The notes: a model not told the origin generated them from the letters alone. A stretch of 23,818 bases of DNA from Puia dinghuensis (GCA_026224995.1 JAMFRX010000674.1:1-23818), one strand, 5' to 3'; positions 1-7,696 are shown, counted from the stretch's first letter. A program made the numbers and translations.

Positions 1-396
1 ATTCAGCCGGTGGCCACCAACATCCTTCAGCAAGATCTTCACCTGCCTGTCAGGACCTATGGACCAGAGCTGCTCCTGCTCGTCGGCACAAGTCACCAAC
101 CGGCCTTCGGCATCGAAATACATGCCGTTCGACCGGCCCGCACTATCCATAAAAAGTACAAGCTCTCCATCAGCGGTATACTCCCAGATGGTATTGTTCG
201 GCTGATCCGTGAAGAAGATATTGCCGCTACGGTCTACCGATGCCCCCTCGGTGAAGCTGAATTTATGTGATACCAATTGTGGATGAATAGCGCCCTCAGC
301 TACCACGGCGCCCGAATCAAAAGCCGGGGCCTGCGCCATCCCTGCACCCCCCGGCCATGTTAGAAAACCCAGAAAGAAGAACAAGTATATTTTCAC
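1..396 (-). CDS. SMP-30/gluconolactonase-like exported protein (N-terminal part, cut by window edge)
   Basis: The reading frame is open from a GTG start at 394-396 to the left edge, giving 132 residues with no stop. It begins with a clear signal peptide (MKIYLFFFLGFLTW...) with likely cleavage near AQA, residues 21-23. The mature part has the rhythm of an SMP-30/gluconolactonase/LRE beta-propeller: FTEGASVDRSGNIFFTDQ, then NTIWEYTADGEL, SNGMYFDAEGRLVTCAD. These are the metal-site and blade motifs of sugar-lactone hydrolases, so the likely role is hydrolysis of a sugar lactone or a related ester in the periplasm. The substrate cannot be inferred. The alternative start is an internal ATG 19 codons downstream, but it would destroy the signal peptide, so GTG is preferred. 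The C-terminal half lies outside the window. It is divergently transcribed from the SGNH hydrolase. Confidence 0.8.
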   Translation of the reverse strand, partial: MKIYLFFFLGFLTWPGGAGMAQAPAFDSGAVVAEGAIHPQLVSHKFSFTEGASVDRSGNIFFTDQPNNTIWEYTADGELVLFMDSAGRSNGMYFDAEGRLVTCADEQEQLWSIGPDRQVKILLKDVGGHRLN

Positions 397-464
397 GTTT
401 GATTTTCCAGGCAATATAACCTATTATTAATTTCAAGCCCCATCCGGTTCTCACCGCTTCCACT

Positions 465-472
465 TATATTTG
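465..472 (+). promoter_or_regulatory. Possible -7 promoter element (TATATTTG)
   Basis: TATATTTG matches the Bacteroidota -7 consensus TAnnTTTG exactly. It sits 17 bp before the ATG of the SGNH hydrolase, which would give a leader of about ten nucleotides. No convincing TTTG -33 box lies at the usual distance upstream, so this is a single-motif call. Confidence 0.35.
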
Positions 473-489
473 ATTACCAAAACTCACCT

Positions 490-1089
490 ATGGTCTGGTA
501 CGAAAATGAGGTTCAAAGACTGGAAAAAGAAAGAGCAGCTTTGACCTATGACCCCAAACTGCTTTTTTACGGCAGCTCTTCCATCAGGCTCTGGGAAAGC
601 CTGAACGAAGACTTTGCCAGCTACCAACCCGTGAATCTGGGATTCGGTGGCTCGACACTCGCCGCCTGCGATTGGTTTTTCGACCGCCTGGTAGCCCCCT
701 TCCATCCCGCATCCATTATCGTCTACGCTGGCGACAACGACTTAGGCGACGGCCGCCACCCGGAAGAAGTGTTCATTTTCTTTCAGCAGCTGGTCACCCG
801 CACCCGCCAGCAATTCGGCGATATCCCCCTCGCCTTCATCTCGATCAAACCCAGCATCTCCCGCTGGAATATCGTGGACAGCATCCGCTATACCAACAAG
901 ATCATCGAAGACGAAATAAAACGACAGGGGAAAAATTTGCATTTTATCAATATCTATAACCGGATGACCGACAACGCCGGCTATCCCAAAAGAGAATTCC
1001 TCGACCCCGACGGACTCCATATCAACGAAAAAGGCTATGCTTTGTGGAAAGAGATCATTTTACAATATCTATCCGCCAGGACGCCATGA
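490..1089 (+). CDS. SGNH/GDSL-family hydrolase
   Basis: A 199-residue SGNH hydrolase. Block I is FYGSSSIRLW with the nucleophile Ser30 (GSS in place of GDS). Block II is GFGGS at 51-55, block III is GDND at 81-84 with the oxyanion Asn83, and block V is DPDGLH with Asp174 and His177 completing the catalytic triad. Family members deacylate small esters or acetylated sugars; the substrate here is unknown. No signal peptide is visible, so it is probably cytoplasmic. The size fits a single-domain enzyme. The stop codon overlaps the start of the next gene in an ATGA (1086-1089), indicating translational coupling with the esterase downstream. A TATATTTG -7-like element lies just upstream of the ATG. 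Confidence 0.9.
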   Translation: MVWYENEVQRLEKERAALTYDPKLLFYGSSSIRLWESLNEDFASYQPVNLGFGGSTLAACDWFFDRLVAPFHPASIIVYAGDNDLGDGRHPEEVFIFFQQLVTRTRQQFGDIPLAFISIKPSISRWNIVDSIRYTNKIIEDEIKRQGKNLHFINIYNRMTDNAGYPKREFLDPDGLHINEKGYALWKEIILQYLSARTP

Positions 1090-1814
1090 GAAGAGAATAT
1101 CATAAATGGTTTAGCCCAAACCTTTGCCGGGACATGGAACTGCTGGTCTTCGGCCATGCCGGCGACCCCATCCTTTTTTTTCCCACCCGCACCGCCCGCT
1201 TCTATGACTACGAAGACTGGCAGGTAATCGACGCCCTCCGCAAGAAAATAGAATCCGGCAGCATCCAGGTCTACTGCCTCGACAGCGTAGATAAGGAAAG
1301 CTTTTATGCAAAGGACCTCCACCCGGCAGAACGGATAAACCGCTATTTTCAATACGAGAAGTATGTCCTCGACGAAGTCCTCACCCTCGTACAGGAGAAG
1401 AACCCACACCCGACGGTGGTCGCCGCCGGCTGCAGCCTTGGCGCCTATCACGCCGCCAACCTGGCCTTTAAACACCCGCACCTCTTCCACAAGATGGTCG
1501 GACTCAGCGGCCGCTATGATCTCACGACTACCATGGAATATTTCGACGACCTGTTCAATGGCTACCAGGACGAGAATATCTATTACAATATGCCGGGACT
1601 CTTCATCCCCTTTCTCTCCGACCCGAACATCATCGCCCAGCTCAAAAAAATGGAGATCGTCTTTGTCGTGGGAGAAAAAGATGTTTTCCTGGAAAACAAC
1701 CGAAACCTCAGCAACGCCCTTTGGGGAAAAGGTATCTGGAATGCCCTGCACCTCTGGGATGGCGAATCCCACAAAGCCCGCTACTGGCGCCATATGGTGC
1801 AGATCTACCTTTAA
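1086..1814 (+). CDS. Esterase-family alpha/beta hydrolase (putative esterase, PF00756-like)
   Basis: A 242-residue alpha/beta hydrolase. The start is placed at the ATG in the ATGA overlap with the SGNH gene; a GTG 42 bp upstream in frame would lie deep inside that gene and is less likely. The nucleophile elbow is GCSLG with Ser117. Asp199 (GEKD) and His229 (GESH) follow in the usual order, and LFFPTR near residue 30 is the oxyanion-side strand. The pattern, including MRREYHKWFSPNL and WGKGIWNALHLWDGESH, is that of the short cytoplasmic esterases related to EstD, enterochelin esterase and S-formylglutathione hydrolase. No signal peptide is present. Together with the upstream SGNH hydrolase it forms a two-gene esterase unit, perhaps acting on one acylated substrate (inference). 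Its TAA stop shares the palindrome TTAA with the stop of the convergent SAM hydrolase gene. Confidence 0.87.
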   Translation: MRREYHKWFSPNLCRDMELLVFGHAGDPILFFPTRTARFYDYEDWQVIDALRKKIESGSIQVYCLDSVDKESFYAKDLHPAERINRYFQYEKYVLDEVLTLVQEKNPHPTVVAAGCSLGAYHAANLAFKHPHLFHKMVGLSGRYDLTTTMEYFDDLFNGYQDENIYYNMPGLFIPFLSDPNIIAQLKKMEIVFVVGEKDVFLENNRNLSNALWGKGIWNALHLWDGESHKARYWRHMVQIYL

Positions 1815-2698
1815 CGGGTTACTTCTACCTGCCACTCCCCACCGCTTCCAATTTTGTTAGTAGCAGCAAAATCTCCCTGGTTGAGCGCAAACGACAGCTG
1901 CAACAAACTATTTAGATAAGCCAGCGGCTTGCCCACCGGCACAGCGCCAAAGGTGGCGACATAGGGCATCTCCCCGCGATATACGAGCTGTCCCGCATGA
2001 AGGACCTTTACCGACAGCACATCCCCGAAGGAGAATTGCTGGCACAGGTCCGCGGGGATATTCGTCCAGACATTCCCGTATTGTACGTCGAGCACTGGAA
2101 TCGTCCCCCTGATTGTCTTTCCCTCGACGATCGCTTTTACATAGGGTATGGATACCACTTCCTGCTTAGCCAGCAAAGGTCCCACCTGCTCGTAGGTGAT
2201 CACCCCCGCAGCCAGCCGCGCCCCCGTAAAGGCATAGACATCACGCCCATGAAAAGTATAGGACTTCTTAGAGTCCTGGCGGCGGTTCACCGACTCGTCT
2301 ATCTCCCGGATCTGGTCGATACCCAACGACTCGGCCAGCAGCGTAAGCGTACCGTTGTCAGGCGTAACGATATACTGCCCCGTCTTAGTTTTCAGCACCA
2401 CCGACTTACGCGAAGTGCCTACCCCCGGGTCCACCACGCTCACGAAGACCGTACCCGCCGGCCAGTACGGCACCGACTGCTGTAGCCGGTATGCCGCCTC
2501 CCAGATATTGTAGGCGGGGATCTCATGCGTGAGATCGAAGAGCCTGAGCTCCGGCGAAACGCCCATGGCCACACCTTTCATCTCCGAAACAGCTCCATCC
2601 TTTAGCCCAAAATCACTCTGGAATACCAATAGCTTATTCTGTGCGGTACACCAAAGACCCGCGACAAGCAGAACGCAAAAAAGAAGGCTCCTGACCAT
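1811..2698 (-). CDS. Exported SAM hydroxide adenosyltransferase (DUF62 family)
   Basis: A 295-residue protein of the SAM-dependent chlorinase/fluorinase/hydroxide adenosyltransferase family, whose bacterial members hydrolyse S-adenosylmethionine to adenosine and methionine. Visible motifs are FQSDFG (26-31), the hydroxide-adenosyltransferase triad Asp90-Arg97-His150 (VDPGVGTSR and FHGRD), and TPDNG at 112-116. The D-to-R spacing of 7 and the R-to-H spacing of 53 fit known hydrolases. The length is normal for the family. Unusually, the protein starts with a signal peptide (MVRSLLFCVLLVAGLWCTAQ), which would put it in the periplasm; Cys17 is preceded by Trp, so a lipobox is unlikely. The gene is last in a minus-strand series after the FtsX-like permease, with a 41-nt gap that contains a 9-bp inverted repeat. 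It ends inside the TTAA shared with the convergent esterase gene. Confidence 0.88.
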   Translation of the reverse strand: MVRSLLFCVLLVAGLWCTAQNKLLVFQSDFGLKDGAVSEMKGVAMGVSPELRLFDLTHEIPAYNIWEAAYRLQQSVPYWPAGTVFVSVVDPGVGTSRKSVVLKTKTGQYIVTPDNGTLTLLAESLGIDQIREIDESVNRRQDSKKSYTFHGRDVYAFTGARLAAGVITYEQVGPLLAKQEVVSIPYVKAIVEGKTIRGTIPVLDVQYGNVWTNIPADLCQQFSFGDVLSVKVLHAGQLVYRGEMPYVATFGAVPVGKPLAYLNSLLQLSFALNQGDFAATNKIGSGGEWQVEVTR

Positions 2699-2705
2699 AG
2701 TAGAC

Positions 2706-2733
2706 GATTTTCGTAGACAAATTAACGAAAATC
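2706..2733. repeat. 9-bp perfect inverted repeat between permease and SAM hydrolase genes
   Basis: GATTTTCGT (2706-2714) is exactly complementary to ACGAAAATC (2725-2733), with a 10-nt spacer. It fills most of the 41-nt gap between the permease stop and the SAM hydrolase start and ends 7 nt before that ATG. There is no U-tract after it, so it does not look like an intrinsic terminator. In the minus orientation the spacer reads TAATTTGTCT, which resembles a -7 element lacking one T. It could be an operator or a leader hairpin. Confidence 0.5.
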
Positions 2734-2739
2734 CCCCGC

Positions 2740-5184
2740 TTATTCGCTACGCAAAGACTTCACCGGATTGGCCAGCGCCGCCCTCACCGCCTGAAAGCTC
2801 ACCGTCACCAGCGCGATCGCCAGCGCGATCCCTCCGGCCATCAAAAAGATCTCCCAGCCGATGGTTATCCGGTACGCAAAGTCCTGAAGCCAGCGATGCA
2901 TGGCCAACCACGCCAGCGGAAACGCAATGATCGCCGATACCAGCACCAACCGGAGAAAGTCCCGCGACAGCAAGGCCACGACACCCCCTACCGTAGCCCC
3001 CAATACCTTGCGGATACCGATCTCCCGCGTCCGCTGCTCGGCCGCATAGGCTGTTAGCCCAAACAAACCCAAACAGGCGATAAATATTGCCAGTAAGGAG
3101 AAGGACAAGGAAATGCCTCCCATCCGCTGTTCGCTTTGATAGATACCATTGAATTCCTCATCCATGAAAACAAAGCTGAACGGCTGTGATGGCGCTATCT
3201 TCCGCCACTCCGCCTCTATCTGTCCGGCAAGGTGCTGAAGATTACCAGTGTGGACCCTCAAGGCAATCCTTCCCTGATCCCGCCCCAGGAAAAGTACCAC
3301 CGGCGTCACCACCTCCCGTAACGAATTAAAGTTGAAATCCTTCACTACCCCTACGATGTGGAACGTTTTCACCTTCTTTGTCTTGATGTCATCGATCTCA
3401 TAGAGCATAGACTCCAACGGTTTCCGGCCCTGCATCAACCGGACCGCAGACTCGTTGACGATCACCGCCTGGGAATCGGTCTTAAGATCCCGCGAAAAAT
3501 TTCGCCCTGCCGCCATCTTCATGCCCAACACCGGAATATACTGGTCATCAATAGGCCAAGTCTGCATAGAGATGGATTTCTTGATATCGAGATCCGGCGA
3601 CAGGAAAATAGCATCGTCATTTCGGTTGTCCGAAGTAGGCAGGTAGCCCGTCATGGTCGTCCCTTCCACTCCGGGCAAATGCAGAAGCGTTTGCTCGAAG
3701 GCCCGCGTCTGACTGCCCAACACATAGGTATTATTGACGATCAGCACCTCCTCCCGGTTAAAGCCTAGCCCCCGGTTGTGGATATAGTTCAATTGCCGGT
3801 AGATCACCGTCGTGCCGACGATCAGGAAAATAGAGATACAAAACTGGAAAACGACCAGGGAATTGCGCAGCCACCCCGTCTTGAACCCTGCCGCTACAGA
3901 TCCTTTCAACACCGCGATCGGCTGGAAGGCCGAGAGAAAGACCGCCGGATAGCTGCCCGCTAATAAGCCTACGATCAGAACCAACGCGAGCACCGACGGC
4001 AGTAGCCAGGTACGCGAAAATAATCCCAGTTCCATATGCTTACCCGAAAGCTGGTTGAACACAGGCAATAAGAGCCAGGCCAGCCCCAAAGCCAGGAACA
4101 TGGCGATAAAGCTGATCAACACGGACTCCAGCATAAACTGCGTGATCAAATTTCCCCGCAATGAGCCCAGCACCTTCCGTATCCCCACTTCCTTGGCCCG
4201 GTTGGAAGACCGCGCCGTGGACAGGTTCATAAAATTCACACAGGCGATCAACAGGATAAAAGCAGCGATCGCCGAAAAAATATAGACATCCTGGACATTC
4301 CCGTTGCCTCCCAGCTCAGCTGTTTTATTGCTGTGCAAGTGGATGGCCGTCAAGGGTGTCAGCGAGAAGCCAACAGTATTGCCCGCTTTGAAGAAATCCT
4401 CCAGGGAGATATTGACGGCCGCACGCAACAGCGGTGCGACATATTTCGCGACCATCCCGCCGAATTTGGCTTCCAGCCGCTTCGGATCGGCCCCTTCCCG
4501 CAACAATAGATAGGTGTTGAAATTATTGCTTAACCAGCCGTCTTCCGACCGCTTCGCTTCCTCGGATTCACTTAAGGACAGAAAAAAATCAAAATGGAAA
4601 TGCGACTGCGCCGGCAGATCCCTGAGTACACCGGTGACTTTATATGGAATGGAGTCGTCGATCGTCAGCGTCCGGCCCACGATGCCCGGCATCTGCGCCT
4701 CGGTGGCGTCGAAGTACTTTTTGGCCATCTTCTCAGTGATCACTACCGAATGAGCCGCCACCAGGGCCGTATGCGGGTCGCCGGCGATCATCGGCAAGGT
4801 AAATACATCGAACAAAGTCGAGTCCGCAAGGATCATCGCATCTTCTTTGATGTTCTGATTCCCCTTCTTAACCAGCTTTCCTCCGTTGTTCCTGAAACGC
4901 ACCTCCTTTTCCACTTCCGGATAGTCCCTCAACACCGCCGGTCCTGCCGGGGCAGGCGCCGTCGCCAGGATAAAATGATTCCCGCCAAACTTGATCTCCC
5001 CGTCCAGGCGGTAGATGCGGTCCGCATGGACATTATAGCGATCATAGCTCAGCTCATCCATGACGTAGATGAGTATCAGCAGACAGGTGGAGACACCTAT
5101 CGCCAGGCCGACGATGTTGATCGCAGAAAAGCCCTTGCTCCTCCAAAGATTGCGGAAAGCCGTTTTCAGATAGTTGCGTAGCAT
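2740..5184 (-). CDS. FtsX/MacB-like ABC transporter permease, stand-alone
   Basis: An 814-residue permease with the double MacB_PCD-FtsX architecture common in Bacteroidota. TM1 spans about 21-43 after the typical N-terminus MLRNYLKTAFRNLWRSKGF. A periplasmic domain covers about 44-295, followed by three TMs at about 300-320, 349-375 and 393-418, and a fifth at 443-463. A second periplasmic domain covers about 465-690, and three final TMs lie at about 693-714, 743-762 and 779-800. The FtsX cytoplasmic coupling motif occurs twice, EVGIRKVLG (332-340) and EIGIRKVLG (721-729). The C-terminus is ANPVKSLRSE. Such permeases pair with a LolD/MacB-type ATPase and work as mechanotransmitters or exporters, but no ATPase gene is in this window, so the substrate is unknown. 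A perfect 19-bp palindrome lies 2 bp upstream of its ATG, suggesting its own regulation. The preceding gene is an M28 peptidase 51 nt away. Confidence 0.92.
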   Translation of the reverse strand: MLRNYLKTAFRNLWRSKGFSAINIVGLAIGVSTCLLILIYVMDELSYDRYNVHADRIYRLDGEIKFGGNHFILATAPAPAGPAVLRDYPEVEKEVRFRNNGGKLVKKGNQNIKEDAMILADSTLFDVFTLPMIAGDPHTALVAAHSVVITEKMAKKYFDATEAQMPGIVGRTLTIDDSIPYKVTGVLRDLPAQSHFHFDFFLSLSESEEAKRSEDGWLSNNFNTYLLLREGADPKRLEAKFGGMVAKYVAPLLRAAVNISLEDFFKAGNTVGFSLTPLTAIHLHSNKTAELGGNGNVQDVYIFSAIAAFILLIACVNFMNLSTARSSNRAKEVGIRKVLGSLRGNLITQFMLESVLISFIAMFLALGLAWLLLPVFNQLSGKHMELGLFSRTWLLPSVLALVLIVGLLAGSYPAVFLSAFQPIAVLKGSVAAGFKTGWLRNSLVVFQFCISIFLIVGTTVIYRQLNYIHNRGLGFNREEVLIVNNTYVLGSQTRAFEQTLLHLPGVEGTTMTGYLPTSDNRNDDAIFLSPDLDIKKSISMQTWPIDDQYIPVLGMKMAAGRNFSRDLKTDSQAVIVNESAVRLMQGRKPLESMLYEIDDIKTKKVKTFHIVGVVKDFNFNSLREVVTPVVLFLGRDQGRIALRVHTGNLQHLAGQIEAEWRKIAPSQPFSFVFMDEEFNGIYQSEQRMGGISLSFSLLAIFIACLGLFGLTAYAAEQRTREIGIRKVLGATVGGVVALLSRDFLRLVLVSAIIAFPLAWLAMHRWLQDFAYRITIGWEIFLMAGGIALAIALVTVSFQAVRAALANPVKSLRSE

Positions 5185-5186
5185 GG

Positions 5187-5205
5187 TTAGTAGTTGAACT
5201 ACTAA
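5187..5205. promoter_or_regulatory. Perfect 19-bp palindrome, candidate operator of the permease gene
   Basis: TTAGTAGTT-G-AACTACTAA is a perfect inverted repeat with 9-bp arms and one central base. It ends 2 bp before the start codon of the permease. A one-base centre makes it poor as an RNA hairpin but well shaped for a dimeric DNA-binding protein. Its position at the start codon fits repression. The binding protein is not evident in this window. Confidence 0.55.
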
Positions 5206-5235
5206 GACGCACAGGCCCGGTAAAAGGTTACAGGA

Positions 5236-6585
5236 TTACCGCCCGGGCACCGGAACCACCGGCAGGCTCTCATTTCCCCCATCCGAGACGCTCTGCACCG
5301 CAAAAAAATAGTTGTCCTTGGAATAAGGCAGGTTCACGGCCGTCTCGCTCGTAAAGATCTTTTTCTCCCATACGGCGCTCGTCGTCTCCCGCATAAGTAT
5401 ATAATAACCCTTAAGCTTTCCATAGGCGGGCGCCTTCCATGACAGCTGAGTGCCATTGGTGAGATTCCGTACCTCCACCTTCACTTCCTGGGGCATGCCC
5501 GGCGATTTGGCCAGATTAGCCAGGTTGGCCAGGTTCATAGCCGCGTTCTTCCGCAGGTATTCGAAGTCCATGAACTCCAGCAGATCGCCATATACGATGC
5601 CTTTATCCGTCCGAACATCCTGGTGCTGATGGTTGAAGTTCTCATTCATCTCAGTGATCCGCACGGCGGCAAACCCATTTTCTACATAAGGGCTATGATC
5701 CCCACCCCGAAGGAACCGGTCGTTCCGATAGACCATGACCACCTGCAGGTTGTCCACATACCGCTCCCCAACCTCTTTTACGTACCGGGCCAGTTGCCTG
5801 GCCTTCCCATCGTTCTCCAAGCCAAACTGCCGGATCTGCTTGCCTTGCTTGTCCAGGTCATAGAAAGGCAGGCCTTCACTGAAGACCCTTACCCTGGTGT
5901 TATCGATGATATTCGTCTCATTGCTGTTGTTGCTGCCCATGATATCGTTGTTCAGCACCGCTTCAATATTCCAGCTCGCCGCCTTAGCCTTCTTCGCCAT
6001 ATAAGTGGAACCCAGTAGGCCCTGCTCCTCGCCGCTCACCGTCACAAAGATGATGGTCGCCGGAAAGCTATGCTGGCTCATCACCCGGGCACATTCCATG
6101 ACCGCTGCGCTTCCGCTGCCATCATCATTCGCCCCCGGCGCATCATTCGTGCCATCCATGACATCCGTCCGCCGGCTGTCTAAATGCCCGCTGACGATAA
6201 AGATCCGGTTGTCATTGGGATCGGTGCCCTTTAGCGTCGCCACCGTATTGCCCAGGTTGATATCCGTCTTCACCCTTTTCCCATCGGCCGGATAAGTGGT
6301 TGTATCTACAAAAGCCGTAAGCCGGCCCCCGCTGGCAGCCGCCCATTGGTTGAATTTGGAGAGTACCCAATTGCGCGCGGCGCCAATGCCTTTCTTCTTA
6401 TCAGTAACGGAGCTCACCGTGCTCCTGGTCCCGAAGGCTACCATGGTCCTGATATAGGATTGTAGGGAATCCGCATTGACTTCCTTTACCATGCTTTCGA
6501 TCTCGGAGTCACGTACGATAGTCGTTTGAGCCTGGCAGAAAAAGATGGCGCCCGCCAGCAAGGCCGTTAAGGTCATTCGTTTCAT
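5236..6585 (-). CDS. Secreted M28-family zinc aminopeptidase with C-terminal Fn3-like domain
   Basis: A 449-residue M28 metallopeptidase. The signal peptide MKRMTLTALLAGAIFFCQAQ is followed by a catalytic domain of about 24-355 carrying all five zinc ligands and the general base: His134 (SGHLDS), bridging Asp154 (GANDDGSG), Glu186 base with Glu187 ligand (SGEEQG), Asp214 (NNDIMG) and His297 (GGDHSPY). Family members remove N-terminal residues from peptides in the periplasm or outside the cell. Residues from about 365 (PQEVKVEVRNLTNGTQLSWKAP...) to the end look like a fibronectin type III-like domain. A terminator hairpin separates it from the upstream DUF4097 gene, so it probably has its own promoter; TATATTAG, one base off the -7 consensus, lies close to the start. 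The permease gene follows 51 nt downstream. Confidence 0.93.
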   Translation of the reverse strand: MKRMTLTALLAGAIFFCQAQTTIVRDSEIESMVKEVNADSLQSYIRTMVAFGTRSTVSSVTDKKKGIGAARNWVLSKFNQWAAASGGRLTAFVDTTTYPADGKRVKTDINLGNTVATLKGTDPNDNRIFIVSGHLDSRRTDVMDGTNDAPGANDDGSGSAAVMECARVMSQHSFPATIIFVTVSGEEQGLLGSTYMAKKAKAASWNIEAVLNNDIMGSNNSNETNIIDNTRVRVFSEGLPFYDLDKQGKQIRQFGLENDGKARQLARYVKEVGERYVDNLQVVMVYRNDRFLRGGDHSPYVENGFAAVRITEMNENFNHQHQDVRTDKGIVYGDLLEFMDFEYLRKNAAMNLANLANLAKSPGMPQEVKVEVRNLTNGTQLSWKAPAYGKLKGYYILMRETTSAVWEKKIFTSETAVNLPYSKDNYFFAVQSVSDGGNESLPVVPVPGR

Positions 6586-6602
6586 TCGACTAATATAAGG
6601 AA

Positions 6603-6632
6603 AAGCCCCGGAACAAAACCGGGGCTCTTCTT
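6603..6632 (-). terminator. Intrinsic terminator of the DUF4097 gene (possibly bidirectional)
   Basis: GCCCCGG (6605-6611) pairs with CCGGGGC (6619-6625) around a 7-nt loop, with one more A-T pair outside. In the minus orientation the stem is followed by TTTTCC. On the other strand it is followed by the pyrimidine-rich TCTTCTT. It lies 24 nt past the stop codon of the DUF4097 gene, between it and the M28 peptidase gene. Confidence 0.8.
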
Positions 6633-6655
6633 ATTGCTAAACCTGTGTACGACTC

Positions 6656-7696
6656 TTACTTAAAGCTCACATGGACATCTCCGCCATTGCCGTCTACCTT
6701 CACCGGGATGCCGCCGCCATTCAACGTGCCGTCGATATGCCGCTCATCCACATCCCCCTTGAAGTTGCTCATGGCCGTGGAATGTACCCGCTCGCCGGTG
6801 ATCCGCAGATCCATTCCCTGCCCTTGTGGCAGCTCCAGCGTAATGCTCCCGCTGGAATTGCTGAGGTCTACGGATTTGGTGCTCAGAAAATTTACGTGGA
6901 TATTCCCACCGCTGGTGGAAGCGGACAAGGTCGCCGCCAGGTCACGCAGGTCGATGTTCCCGCCCGAAGTATGCGCATCCAGCTCACCGGTGATCTGCCC
7001 GCCGTCTACCTGTCCCCCGGAAGTGGTAGCCCTGATATTTCCCTTGACGCTGCGTAGCTCCACATTGCCACCCGAAGTCGACAGCTGGATCCGGCCTTCA
7101 CAACGCTGTGCCACCATATTGCCACCGCTTGTCCCCAGATCTATCTCATCCTGACTATCGTTGACGTCGACATTGCCGCCGCTCGTCCTGCCCCTGATGG
7201 TGCCGCTCAGATGATCCACATTCAGGTTACCTCCACTGGTCCGGAAATCTTCCGAACCCTTGAGGTCCTTCATAACGATGTTGCCGCCGCTGGTACGCAC
7301 ATGGCTGCTGACAGCTTCCGGCGTATAGATCTTAAAAGAGACCGAAACGCCTTTCTTCCAGCCGTTGTCCCAACCCCTCTTTTGCTTCGCGCTGGCTACG
7401 ATCTTATCCCCGTCGATCGAGACATTGAGATCATACTGGTCTTCCAGCCTTTTCTGCAGTTCGTCCTTACTAATGTCCCTGTTCCGCCCATTGTCGGCCC
7501 AGACATATACTTCGACCCGGGCATCGCCCGAGGCCTGGCCGTAAACGTCGATATTCCCACCGGAAGTCTCAGCCTCAATGGCTTTCACAGACGCGCGGGG
7601 AAACGTTTTTTGTAAATAAGGTTGAGTCTCCGGGGACTGTGCAATCGCGGCAAAAGCGCCTAGTCCACTCATCAATAGCAAGGCTATTTTTTTCAT
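6656..7696 (-). CDS. DUF4097-family beta-solenoid exported protein with TSGGN repeats
   Basis: A 346-residue protein with the signal peptide MKKIALLLMSGLGAFAAIAQ. An N-terminal region (about 21-130) leads into a regular repeat. The motif TSGG[N/Q] begins at residues 135, 153, 171, 189, 207, 225, 243 and 261, an exact 18-residue period for eight units; an earlier isolated copy is at 44 and a degenerate SSGS at about 281-284. This is the signature of DUF4097/GIN-type right-handed beta-helices, in which each unit makes one coil and the Asn residues stack as a ladder. Family members are poorly characterised exported envelope proteins, often near stress or membrane-regulation genes. No enzyme motif is visible. 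The gene is divergent from a second FtsX-like permease and is followed by a strong terminator, so it is probably monocistronic. Confidence 0.88.
   Translation of the reverse strand: MKKIALLLMSGLGAFAAIAQSPETQPYLQKTFPRASVKAIEAETSGGNIDVYGQASGDARVEVYVWADNGRNRDISKDELQKRLEDQYDLNVSIDGDKIVASAKQKRGWDNGWKKGVSVSFKIYTPEAVSSHVRTSGGNIVMKDLKGSEDFRTSGGNLNVDHLSGTIRGRTSGGNVDVNDSQDEIDLGTSGGNMVAQRCEGRIQLSTSGGNVELRSVKGNIRATTSGGQVDGGQITGELDAHTSGGNIDLRDLAATLSASTSGGNIHVNFLSTKSVDLSNSSGSITLELPQGQGMDLRITGERVHSTAMSNFKGDVDERHIDGTLNGGGIPVKVDGNGGDVHVSFK
6863..7294 (-). repeat. Eight coding repeats of 54 bp (18 residues each, TSGG[N/Q])
   Basis: Residues 135-278 of the DUF4097 protein consist of eight consecutive 18-residue units with no insertion or deletion. 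The conserved start is TSGG, followed by Asn in seven units and Gln in the sixth (225-229). Codons differ between copies, so the periodicity is conserved at protein level rather than by recent DNA duplication. Confidence 0.9.

Noticed and set aside
6863..7294. Regular 54-bp periodicity as a CRISPR or tandem DNA repeat
   Set aside because: Only protein-level motifs recur. The DNA copies differ at many positions and the reading frame is continuous through all units.
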